Source: Ochromonadaceae sp. CCMP2298
Taxonomy: Eukaryota > Sar > Synurophyceae > Ochromonadales > Ochromonadaceae
DNA length: 13,474 nt
Direction of reading: 5' to 3'
NCBI GenBank assembly: GCA_026770595.1
Contig: MU634295.1
Location: forward strand, 1 to 13,474
Below are positions 1 to 7,296 of the stretch, in pieces; position 1 is the stretch's first letter, and every line of letters begins with the position of its first letter. The translations under genes and the position numbers were made by a program. Under the pieces are notes generated by a model. That model did no database searches. It had not been told where the DNA came from and worked only from the letters and a program-made list of their open reading frames with translations.

Positions 1-557
1 GCACTTACATCCCTGATACCATCACATAAATTGAGATACAGCGTGTGCACGTCTCCGAGAGCACTCACATCTCTGATGCCATCACAGCCAAAAAGATTAA
101 GCGTGTGCACTCCTCCGAGAGCGCTAACATCCGTGATACCGTAACTGTTACTAAGATTTAGCGTGTGCACGCCTCCGAGAGCACTCACATCCTCGATACC
201 AGCACAGTTACTCAGATCAAGCGTGTGCACGCCTGCTAGTGCATCCACGTTTTCTACATAGGATGCTGCTCGCATTTTGACGCTCAATCGGGAGCCCAGA
301 TGTGTGACGAAGTCGAAGCTGGCCATCCCCTCGAAGCAGGGTGGCACTGCGTGGCGCATGATGCGGAATCTCTCATACGAAGTGTCATCGAGCCCGATTT
401 CCCAAGTGCCCAGGTCGTAACGCAGCCGCAGCACTTTGCGGGAGCATGCCGACAGCGCAAAGATATCCTCATTCGAGAGGAATGGCGCGACGGCTAATGC
501 GAAAGAGCTAAAGTCGCCGAGAGCGTGTGCCCAGTCGGGCTGCTCGGGCTGCGCCAT
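1..557 (-). CDS. F-box-like leucine-rich-repeat protein, 5' part (3' end outside the window)
   Basis: The frame is open from an ATG at 557 to the window edge, giving 185 residues. Residues 1-106 are non-repetitive. Residues 25-44 (PFLSNEDIFALSACSRKVLR) resemble an F-box helix, a segment that in known proteins binds Skp1 of an SCF ubiquitin ligase. From residue 107 come four tandem 20-residue leucine-rich repeats, each exactly 60 bp, with consensus LGGVHTLNLSxCxGIxDVSA. They must continue beyond position 1. The invariant L, N/D-L and C/S positions fit cysteine-containing LRRs, which form substrate-binding solenoids in F-box proteins. No intron is seen. The gene is divergent from the neighbouring dehydrogenase gene, with 336 bp between the start codons. 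The LRR assignment is firm and the F-box is an inference from a weak motif. The partner or substrate is unknown. It could instead be an LRR protein without any ubiquitin role. Confidence 0.72.
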   Translation of the reverse strand, partial: MAQPEQPDWAHALGDFSSFALAVAPFLSNEDIFALSACSRKVLRLRYDLGTWEIGLDDTSYERFRIMRHAVPPCFEGMASFDFVTHLGSRLSVKMRAASYVENVDALAGVHTLDLSNCAGIEDVSALGGVHTLNLSNSYGITDVSALGGVHTLNLFGCDGIRDVSALGDVHTLYLNLCDGIRDVS

Positions 558-893
558 TCTTCTGCAGGATAGCAGTGGATTGGTTTGATGCACCAATCAC
601 CGCATATCAGAATCTCTTACGATCGGAGTAATTCTGTTGAGGAAAGACCGTCAGGTCAGAAGATTCTGATTCTGTCTTCCCTAAAGGGGGACCGACAAAA
701 AAAGGGACTAAAGGGGGACCGACAAAAAAAAAGGGACTAAGAAACTACGGGAAACCCGCCGCTTTTTATGGTGATGACCTCTCCTCATTTCTCGTTGCGT
801 GGCAAGAGGGACAGCAGAAAGAAGAGGAGGCAGCAACTTCAAGAAAGTTCAATCACAGAACAGGAACCCTCACACTCTGACCCCAATTGTGCA
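558..893. promoter_or_regulatory. Intergenic region between divergent start codons
   Basis: This 336-bp gap lies between the ATG of the LRR gene (-) and the preferred ATG of the dehydrogenase gene (+), so it should hold both 5' UTRs and promoters. I see no clear TATA or CCAAT element. It contains an imperfect tandem repeat at 681-736. An ATG at 768 is in frame with the dehydrogenase start at 894 and would add 42 mostly basic and polar residues. I prefer 894 because the presequence from there looks mitochondrial. Confidence 0.4.
681..736. repeat. Two-copy tandem repeat, 27-29 bp unit
   Basis: The unit CTAAAGGGGGACCGAC followed by a run of 7-9 A and then GGGA occurs twice back to back. The copies differ in the length of the A run. 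It lies in the shared upstream region of the two divergent genes. No function can be assigned. Confidence 0.75.
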
Positions 894-3714
894 ATGCAGG
901 CGAACAGGATGATGCGGTTGGTGCGCGGGGCGGGGGGCCTGAAGCAGGTGCGGGCCTTCTCGAAGCCCACTTTCTCCTGGGAGGACCCGCTCAAGTTCAA
1001 GGAGCAGCTCAGCGAAGAGGAGAGGATGATCTACGACACTGCGTTGCAGTTCGCCGAGACCAAGTTGAAGCCTAAGGTGCTTCTGGGCAACCGCAACGAG
1101 CACTTCGACAGACAGATCATGAATGACTTTGGAGGTGAGAGGGGAGGGAGAAAGATGAGGTTTTGGGGGGAGGGGGGAGCACCCGGAAACCAAAGCAAGC
1201 AACCAAAGCGAGCGAGTCCCGATGAATTCAACACAATATTGATTAGTCTTTTCAGAACCACAGTGTTGACACCTTATGCACCCTATACCACTGAGGGAAT
1301 GCACTCGCTCGTGCTATGTATGTACTATATATGTACTGTGAACGTACTTTGATCACCCACTAACCCGCACACTCCACTCCACTCTACTCCACTCCACCTC
1401 CACGCCACTCCACACTCTACACAGAAATGGGGTTCCTGGGACCCACCATTCAGGTACGGGTAGATGCACGCACCTATACTACAAGGGAATCGGTCCCACT
1501 ACCCACACACACACACAACACACACACACACACACACACCACACACACACACACACCTCACACACACCACACACACCCCACCTCCACCACATACCTGTGA
1601 GTCTCACCCTTAATCTTCACTATAACCACAGGGCTATGGGTGCTCCGGCACGGGCTACGTGTCCTACGGCCTGATCGCCAACGCAGTAGAGTCTGTAGAC
1701 AGCGGCTACCGCTCCGCCATGAGTGTGCAGTCTTCGTTGGTGATGTGGCCCATCTACCAGTACGGCAGCGAGGAGCAGAAGGACAAGTACCTGCCCAGGC
1801 TGGCCAAGGGAGAGATCATCGGTGAGACATCTTAGCGCCTTGCTGACACCCAACCCCCCCCCCCGCCCCTTCGACATTCTCTGCCCCTTCATTCCTTGAC
1901 TTACCCCCCCCCCCCCCACACACACACACACACCCCAGGCTGCTTCGGCCTCACCGAGCCCAACCACGGCTCCGACCCCTCCTCCATGGAGACGCGCGCC
2001 CGCACACAGCCCGACGGCAGCTTCTTAGTGTCCGGATCCAAGAACTGGATCACCAACAGCCCCATCGCGGACGTGTTCGTGGTGTGGGCGAAGGACGACG
2101 CGGGCGATATCCGCGGCTACCTGCTGGAGAAGGGAATGGTAAGTGTATTGAACCCACCCACTTCTATATTGTGCACACCTATATACTGTACATGTGTATT
2201 AAACCCCCTCCTACACCTATTAAACCCCCCTTAGACCGGGCTGAGCGCGCCCAAGATCGAGGGCAAGATGTCCCTAAGGGCCTCCATCACGGGCATGATC
2301 TTCATGGACGAGGTGGCCGTGCCCAAGGAAAACATGCTGCCCAAGGTGAGGGATCGTCAATATGTATTAAACCTTCTCTTTCTATAGTACACTTGGCTAC
2401 TAAACCCATCCCCTATGCTAAACATACCTATTAAATCCCACCCTCTCTATGTTGTGCATGTGTATTAAACCCCCTAGGTGAAGGGACTAGCGGGCCCTTT
2501 CGGCTGCCTCAATAATGCGCGCTTCGGGATCGCCTGGGGGGCCCTGGGGGCTGCGGAGAGCTGCTATAGAGTGGCGAGACAATACACGCTGGACAGGAGT
2601 CAGTTCGGCTCGCCCCTGGCCGCCAACCAGCTGATTCAGAAGAAGCTGGCAGGTGACACCATCGAACCATGTATACTATTCGTACTACTGCTGTCTCACT
2701 GTCCCCACTATATGTATATAACTCACTGTCCCCACTAATGTATATAACCCACTGTCCCCACGATATGTATATAACTCTCTCTCCCCACCTATCCCCACTC
2801 CCCACCACACAGACGCCTGCACGGAGTTGGCCCTGGGCTACCAGTCCGTGCTGAGAGTGGGTCGCCTGATGGAGGTATAAATCCATTAAAACCCTATATA
2901 TTTATAGTATATTAGTGTTTAAACCCTGTTTCTTTGTCCCTAACCCTATCTCTAACCCTTTGCATCTGTAAAACCCTGTCTCTAACACTTAATATATCTA
3001 CAACCCTATCTCTACAACTCTATCTCTATAACCCTATCTACCCCGATAGGAGGGCAACTACACCCCCGAGCTGATCAGCCTCGTGAAGCGCAACAGCTGC
3101 GGGAAGAGCCTCGACATAGGTATAAAACCCTGTCTCTGTATAGTATATGAGTGTTTAAACCCTGCCCCTGTGTATTATATATGTTTTTAAACCCTGTCTC
3201 TGTATAGTATGTGTTTGAACCCTGTCTCTAATCCTGTATATCTCTATAACCCTATCTACAACCCTATCTCTATAACCCTATCTCGATAACCCTCTAACTC
3301 TATCTATAACGCTCTCTTTATAGCCCGTGCCTGCAGAGATATGCTGGGAGGCAACGGCATATCAGACGAGTACCACGTCATACGACACGTGATGGTGAGT
3401 ATACTGCTGTTTAGACTGACCACTCTGTCTTTCTGTCTTTCTGCACCCCCTCGTCACTTACCCCACCCCCCCCCAACTACCTACCTATACCTATTCCCAC
3501 TCAACTCTACCCCCTCCCTCCAACACACACACATATACACACACACACACACATATACACACATATATATACACACACACACACACCTATACAGAACCTG
3601 GAGACGGTGAACACCTACGAGGGCACGCACGACATCCACGCGCTCATCCTGGGCAGGGCCATCACGGACATACCCGCGTTCGTGCCCAAGCCGGCCAGGA
3701 AGACCAAGGAGTAG
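894..3714 (+). CDS. GCDH: Glutaryl-CoA dehydrogenase, mitochondrial (ten exons)
   Basis: Exons: 894-1134, 1425-1453, 1632-1821, 1939-2138, 2235-2345, 2478-2652, 2813-2874, 3050-3119, 3324-3394 and 3595-3714. All introns are GT-AG and all phases agree, giving 422 residues (the human enzyme has about 438). The FAD enzyme oxidatively decarboxylates glutaryl-CoA to crotonyl-CoA in lysine and tryptophan breakdown and passes electrons to ETF in the mitochondrial matrix. The N-terminus ([20 protein letters not shown]) is a typical basic mitochondrial presequence. Family hallmarks are [26 protein letters not shown] with the glutarate-binding Arg at residue 117, [44 protein letters not shown] and [12 protein letters not shown], whose Glu at residue 392 is the catalytic base. 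All key residues are present, so it should be active. Introns 4, 5, 7 and 8 carry the TATTAAACCC-type repeat module. An in-frame ATG at 768 is an alternative start. Confidence 0.95.
1501..1580. repeat. CA-rich microsatellite in GCDH intron 2
   Basis: An interrupted (CA)n run lies between exons 2 and 3. Similar CA or poly-C runs sit in intron 3 (about 1853-1932) and intron 9 (about 3528-3588), each just before the 3' splice site. They act as the pyrimidine-rich or low-complexity 3' part of those introns. Confidence 0.85.
2139..2477 (+). repeat. Sense-oriented intron modules in GCDH introns 4 and 5 (exon 5 lies between)
   Basis: Intron 4 (2139-2234) and intron 5 (2346-2477) contain repeated units of the form GTATTAAACCCCCT, separated by T/A/C-rich spacers with CTATA or CTATG. 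In both introns the last unit leads directly into the acceptor: ATTAAACCCCCCTTAG before exon 5 and GTATTAAACCCCCTAG before exon 6. The unit looks like a branch-site adenosine stretch followed by a pyrimidine tract. Confidence 0.75.
2689..2786 (+). repeat. Tandem repeat in GCDH intron 6, about 28-bp unit
   Basis: About three copies of a unit of the form ACTGTCCCCACTAT followed by ATGTATATAACTC fill the middle of intron 6. It is the same design as the other introns (an A/T block followed by a C/T block, in the sense of the gene), but the core sequence differs. Confidence 0.75.
2875..3323 (+). repeat. Sense-oriented intron modules in GCDH introns 7 and 8 (exon 8 lies between)
   Basis: Intron 7 (2875-3049) and intron 8 (3120-3323) consist almost entirely of short units such as TTTAAACCCTGTCTCTGTAT and TATAACCCTATCTC. 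The introns end in ACCCCGATAG and CTCTCTTTATAG. The units run in the sense direction and resemble those of introns 4 and 5, with CCCTGTCTC or CCCTATCTC in place of CCCCCTCTC. Confidence 0.75.
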
Positions 3715-4143
3715 GCAGTAGGGGGTAGACTGTAGGGGGTAGACAGATGGCAGTGGGGAGTAGGCAGTGGGAGGCAGTGGGTGGTAGGGAGAGGTAGGGG
3801 GTAGGCAATAGGAACCCAGGCTCCTGTTGAAGTAGGTGGGGAGCTGAGGCTCCTCTCTTGCTCTTGCTTAGCTCTTACATGTATCCTGCTTTGGACTGTC
3901 ATGTGTCATGTTTGATTGTTAAGATTAAATATTACAGCAGTTTCACAAGACCTCCCTACGCTACCCTACCCCCTACCCGGCACTATTCCTCCCCCTCCCC
4001 CTTTATCGCAATTCCTATCCCTTCCCCTTACCCCTTTATCCTACCCCCTACTCCTCCACATCCCCCTTTATCCTACCTCCTAACCTTTGTTCCCACCTAT
4101 TCCCCCCTATCCCTCCCCCCCCCTTTATCCTACGGTAGCCTGC
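3715..4143. repeat. Convergent 3' flanks with G-rich minisatellites in each gene's own sense
   Basis: This 429-bp gap lies between two stop codons. On the + strand 3715-3840 is G-rich, with repeated TAGGCAGTAGGGGG, GGTAGAC and GGCAGTGGG pieces. From 3955 to 4143 it is C-rich, so the minus-strand gene also ends in G-rich repeats such as GGATAAAGGGGG and TAGGGGGTAGG. The AT-rich middle (about 3895-3945) contains ATTAAATATT, a possible poly(A)-signal region for either transcript. No gene is seen here; the plus-strand frame in the C-rich part is low complexity. Confidence 0.7.
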
Positions 4144-6695
4144 CTACTCCTCCCCGTCCGTCATATCTATGTTGTGCTCCACTGTGTCCACGTCGTCCAA
4201 TGCTTCGAACATATCGATGGCAGCCATGTTGGCCTCGAAGTCCGCGTCGCTGTGGTGGGGGTTCAATGCAGATTTGCAGCATAGGGGGGTTAATATGGAT
4301 TTTCAGCATATAATGTGGTTAATATAGTATTAATAGTATCATATTGTTAATGTATCATAGTGTTAATATAGAATTAATGTAGTGTTAATATAGTATTAAT
4401 ATATTTTAATATAGTGTTAATATAGTGTTAATAGAGAGGGGGTTAATATCATATTGTTACTATACATGCGCAGCAAAGGGGGTCAATATACATGGTCGGA
4501 CAGGGATAAGGTCGCAGCCATCACCTCAGTGCCATAAAGCTGTGCGGATTGGGGGGGGGGGGGGGGGGGTATAAAGGGGATAGGGAGGGATAGAGGGGGG
4601 TTAAATACACCGCAGATAGAGGGACAGAGGGACAGAGGGACAGAGGGACAGAGGGGGTTGAATAGGTCCTCACCCCTCCATGGGCACACTGGCCAGCTTG
4701 GTCTCCACGCCGAAATTCTTCCCCACCAGCGCGTCCCGCACTGCCGCCATGTCCGTCTGCAGATGGGTTTAATACGTATTATAGTATAGATATAGGGGAA
4801 ATAGGGGGTTTCAAAGGTATTATAGTATAGAGATAGCGGTTTTAGTACGTATTATAGTATGGAGAGCGGTTTGATAGATTGTCATACATAGAGGGGGGTT
4901 ACTATATATGTATGCATATATGTGTATACATACCTGGCTGACGTATATGGAGGACTGACCCTCCTCGGAGGGGTTCAGGGGACAGCCAGTAGCGCCTAGG
5001 GGGGATTATATAGCATCGAAATATGGGGGGTTAGATACATAGCATAGAAAGAGGAGGGTATAAATATAGCATAGAAAAGGGGGGTTAGATGTATAGCATA
5101 GAAAAGAGGGGTTATATAGTACCTGTTCTTAGCTCATAATCGTCCACGTCTTACTCCTTACATATAGTAATATCTACTATACCTATATCCATAGACAGGT
5201 ATATACACACCTGTTCTTAGCTCGTAGTCGTCCACGTCGCTCTCCAGGCACAGCTCCATCAACATATCCTCATCGATCTCCGCCGACACGTCCAGGCGCG
5301 CCTGTAAGGGGGTTTTAATACATATTATGGCATAGAAAAAGGGGTTTTAATAAAAAATTTCAGCATAGAGAGGGGTTTAATAGATAGGTAGGTCATAGAG
5401 AGAGTGGGTTTGATACACATAATACGTTCAGCATAGGGAGGGGGGATTGCATACCTTCTTGTCGAACTTAAAGTTGACGGAGTTGGTGGCTGCGGACCTG
5501 AGCAGGTTCTTCTTCGCCACTAGTGCTACCTCTGCCGAGGCTCTGTTTGGCAGTGGGGATATATGCATAGAAGGGGGGTATAGTATACATTCAGTGTAGA
5601 GGGGGTTAATATACATGGTATACATATACATAGTACACATATACATAGTACACATAGTATACATAATTCATATGCATAGAACATATATAGTAGACATAGT
5701 ACATATATAGTACCTGTTAGGGTTGTCGGTGAGCACCTGCACCAGCACATATAATACATTCAATACATACAATAAAGATAACACACAGAACATATATAGT
5801 ACATACCTGTTAGGGTTGTCGGTGAGCACCTGCACCAGCAGCCCCACCCCCCCGTGGCCGTAGAACTCGAACAGACTCTCCTTGAAGTCCGCTGTGTCTG
5901 CGTTCTTGGCCTGAGAGGGGGTTTAATGCGTATTGTAGTATAAAGAGAGGGGGTTTAATACATATTATAGTATAGAGGAAGGGGGTTTTAATACACATAA
6001 TAGCATAGAGAGAGAGGGTTCAATACACATAATAGCATAGAGAGAGGATTAAATACACATAACAGCATATCAAAGATAGCATTCGATTCATTAGAGGGGG
6101 TTAATATACATAGTACACAGTATATAGTACCAAGTACACACATACAGTACATAGTACATACCTTGTCTATGTTGCGCGTGATGATGTCTTTGGGCACGTT
6201 TGCGATCTTGGCCTCGGCGATCACGTTGGCCAGCTGGCGGTTCACTTCCAGATCTGCAGGTGTAGGTGCGTAGGTGCGTAGGTGTAGGTGCGTAGGTGTA
6301 GCGTAGGTGAGGTGTGTATAGGTGCATAGGTGCATAGATGCATAGGTGCATTGGTGCATAGGTGAATGTATGCATGTATGCATGTGCATAGGTGCATGTG
6401 TGCATATGTGCATGTGTGCATAGGTGCATGTGTGTATAGGTGCATAGGTACCTGCGCCGCCCGCCTTGACCGCCATAATGATCTTCTTCGCGTAGCGGTT
6501 GTTGTTCTTCGCCTTGGCTGCGTCCGTCCTGGTCTTCGTCTTCTCGCGCACTGCAGCTGCGCGCCCCATGAAGAGCGAGGCGCGTCGCTGCACTCGACCT
6601 CTGGAGGTTGTCCCATACATCCCGGGGATCGCGAAGCCAGTTGAACTTACGGCGAAGCATGCCGACAGCACCAGCAGAAGGAGTCTGGAGAACAT
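4144..6695 (-). CDS. yebC: Plastid-targeted YebC/TACO1-family protein (eight exons)
   Basis: Exons (minus strand): 6695-6452, 6253-6162, 5910-5807, 5542-5455, 5301-5211, 4995-4934, 4756-4674 and 4249-4144. All introns are GT-AG and phases agree, giving 289 residues. YebC/TACO1 proteins are found in bacteria and organelles, were first described as transcriptional regulators, and are now linked to translation (TACO1 supports COX1 synthesis). The mature part starts near MGR at residues 43-45. The family core EFYGHGGVGLLVQVLTDNPN is at 127-146, followed by RASAEVALVAKK, and the end is acidic (ALDDVDTVEHN). Residues 1-42 form a two-part presequence: a hydrophobic signal peptide at about 4-18, SSTG before Phe21, then a basic transit part (GTTSRGRVQRRAS). 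Plastid stroma is therefore the likely site. The mature part is preceded by open frame upstream, but Met1 with its signal peptide is the natural start. The presequence is duplicated at 12790-12927. Confidence 0.92.
4250..4673 (-). repeat. YebC-gene intron 7: low-complexity arrays
   Basis: On the + strand this intron holds an AT-rich array of GTTAATATAGT-like 11-12 bp units (4309-4442), a run of 19 G (4551-4569) and four to five copies of a GGGACAGA-type unit (4612-4655). Read in the sense of the gene it ends with GCATTGAACCCCCACCACAG before exon 8, again a branch-like plus pyrimidine module used as the 3' splice site. Confidence 0.8.
4757..4933 (-). repeat. YebC-gene intron 6: tandem sense modules
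   Basis: In the sense of the gene, about four to five units of roughly 30 nt (CTATACTATAATACGTATTA-like followed by AACCCCCT or ACCGCTCTC) run through the intron. The last unit reads GTATTAAACCCATCTGCAG directly before exon 7. Confidence 0.75.
4996..5210 (-). repeat. YebC-gene intron 5: tandem sense modules plus a copied exon end
   Basis: The downstream half contains units of the form TCTAACCCCCCTTTTCTATG followed by CTATA, ending in TATAATCCCCCCTAG before exon 6. The upstream half contains a copy (5121-5151) of the last part of exon 5 with its donor site. Confidence 0.75.
5121..5239 (-). repeat. Partial duplication of the exon 5 3' end with donor
   Basis: The exon 5 end and donor at 5209-5238 (sense: ACGTGGACGACTACGAGCTA, then AGAACAGGT) recur at 5121-5150 with two substitutions. 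The offset is 88 bp, so using the copied donor would change the frame. Both copies keep CAG followed by GT. Confidence 0.85.
5302..5454 (-). repeat. YebC-gene intron 4: tandem sense modules
   Basis: In gene sense the intron is a string of about four units: GTATCAAACCCACTCTCTCT, CTATTAAACCCCTCTCTATG, TTATTAAAACCCCTTTTTCT and GTATTAAAACCCCCTTACAG. The last one is itself the 3' splice site of exon 5. Confidence 0.85.
5543..5806 (-). repeat. YebC-gene intron 3: TATGTA-rich repeats
   Basis: The first third carries the duplicated exon 3 end. The remainder is rich in ACTATGTATATG-like repeats, followed by TATATTAACCCCCTCTACAC and TATACCCCCCTTCTATG units. The acceptor is GCCAAACAG before exon 4. Confidence 0.65.
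5712..5840 (-). repeat. Partial tandem duplication of the exon 3 3' end with donor
   Basis: The last 33 bases of exon 3 plus the donor (5805-5840) recur without change at 5712-5747, an offset of 93 bp. Flanking intron sequence (GAACATATATAGTA on the + strand) is also shared, which points to a tandem duplication that covered exon and intron. The offset is a multiple of three and the 93 bases contain no in-frame stop. Confidence 0.9.
5911..6161 (-). repeat. YebC-gene intron 2: tandem sense modules
   Basis: About six consecutive units of roughly 30 nt are seen in gene sense, with consensus GTGTATTAAACCCCCTCTCT followed by CTATGCTATTAT. The final unit, GCATTAAACCCCCTCTCAG, is the acceptor of exon 3. 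This is the clearest example of the intron module array in the window. Confidence 0.88.
6254..6451 (-). repeat. YebC-gene intron 1: CACCTATGCA-type minisatellite
   Basis: The 198-bp intron is almost wholly built of 6-10 bp units CACCTATGCA, CACATGCA and CACCTACG in gene sense, ending CACCTACACCTGCAG before exon 2. It stays open in the frame of exon 1, which creates a long artefactual frame rich in His, Met, Thr and Tyr. Confidence 0.85.
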
Positions 6696-6698
6696 GTT
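6561..6698 (-). repeat. Plastid presequence cassette, copy A (functional)
   Basis: This 138-bp block is AAC plus the first 45 codons of the YebC gene. It matches 12790-12927 at 135 of 138 positions. Two differences change residues (Ser11 to Ala, Ala22 to Thr) and one is silent in a Leu codon. The similarity stops sharply on both sides and does not coincide with the end of exon 1. Confidence 0.95.
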
Positions 6699-6814
6699 CA
6701 GCAGGAGGCCTTGAGGGAGTGGAGGGGGCCCAGTGGTTCCACGGTGGGCTGAACAAGTGCGGCTGGACAGCTTGGACTCTCGAACTGCCGAAGAGGGGGC
6801 GATAAAAGAGAGAC

Positions 6815-6826
6815 ATTGGCGATTGG
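6815..6826 (-). promoter_or_regulatory. Two CCAAT motifs upstream of the YebC gene
   Basis: On the minus strand CCAAT occurs twice (6826-6822 and 6819-6815), 120-131 bases before the ATG, followed by a TTTTAT stretch near 6803-6807. The arrangement resembles a eukaryotic promoter, but CCAAT is short and could be chance. Confidence 0.35.
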
Positions 6827-6867
6827 TCACAATCCAAGATGCTGCACAATGCACCACGAATTGTTGC

Positions 6868-6914
6868 GGGGCAACGAGGATTCGCTTACATTTATAGCGA
6901 ATCCTCGTTGCCCC
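6868..6914. repeat. Perfect 19-bp inverted repeat (hairpin)
   Basis: GGGGCAACGAGGATTCGCT at 6868-6886 and its exact reverse complement at 6896-6914 are separated by nine A/T-rich bases. It lies about 170-220 bp upstream of the YebC start. It could be a small foldback element, a hairpin RNA or a protein binding palindrome. Confidence 0.9.
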
Positions 6915-7114
6915 ACACCAAAATTCGGTCCAAAAGTCGCCTGATTTTGCAGGTAGACAGCAGCTGGACAAGAGGCAGCCCTCCGCTTGTTGCATCAAGA
7001 GGCACTCCTGCACCTTCCATCTTGCATCGCATTCGTGCATCTCCTTGCAGGATTTAATGCAATGCATAGAACAATCTTCACCCAAATTGGGCACCACTTT
7101 TTTGCTTTTCAAAT

Positions 7115-7199
7115 GCATGTCCATGGTGCTGGAGGTGCTTTGCTGGCTATCTCCTCCAAGGAGACAGCCAGCAAAGCGCCTCCAACACCATGGACATGC
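7115..7199. repeat. Long near-perfect foldback (40-bp arms, 5-base loop)
   Basis: Arms 7115-7154 and 7160-7199 pair at 37 of 40 positions plus one G-T pair, around the loop TCCAA. Both arms contain CCATGGACATG, so ATGGACATG reads outward on both strands. No target-site duplication is evident. A foldback transposon remnant, an inverted duplication or a small-RNA precursor are all possible. Confidence 0.9.
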
Positions 7200-7296
7200 T
7201 AGTTAATCAACTCAATGGATCACATTACCTAAACTCAACTCAATGGACATGTCAGGCAATCGACTTTGACCTTTGCTCATCATGTTTGGAAGATAA

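Noticed and set aside
1-240. Regular 60-bp repeats that might suggest a CRISPR array
   Set aside because: There are no constant repeats with distinct spacers. The repeats translate in frame as leucine-rich repeats of a gene.
3858-4313. A 151-codon plus frame in the intergenic region
   Set aside because: It is Pro/Leu/Tyr-rich from C-rich repeats, and its 3' end is antisense to exon 8 of the YebC gene.
4551-4569. A 19-base G run that might mark a sequencing gap
   Set aside because: The exon structure on both sides is intact and in phase, and the run lies within an intron with other low-complexity DNA. Its exact length is uncertain.
5988-7124. A 378-codon minus frame that covers exon 1 of the YebC gene and runs on both ways
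   Set aside because: It continues through intron 1 repeats and an upstream region. The signal peptide start at 6695 and the splice sites explain the real protein, and the downstream tail is intron sequence.
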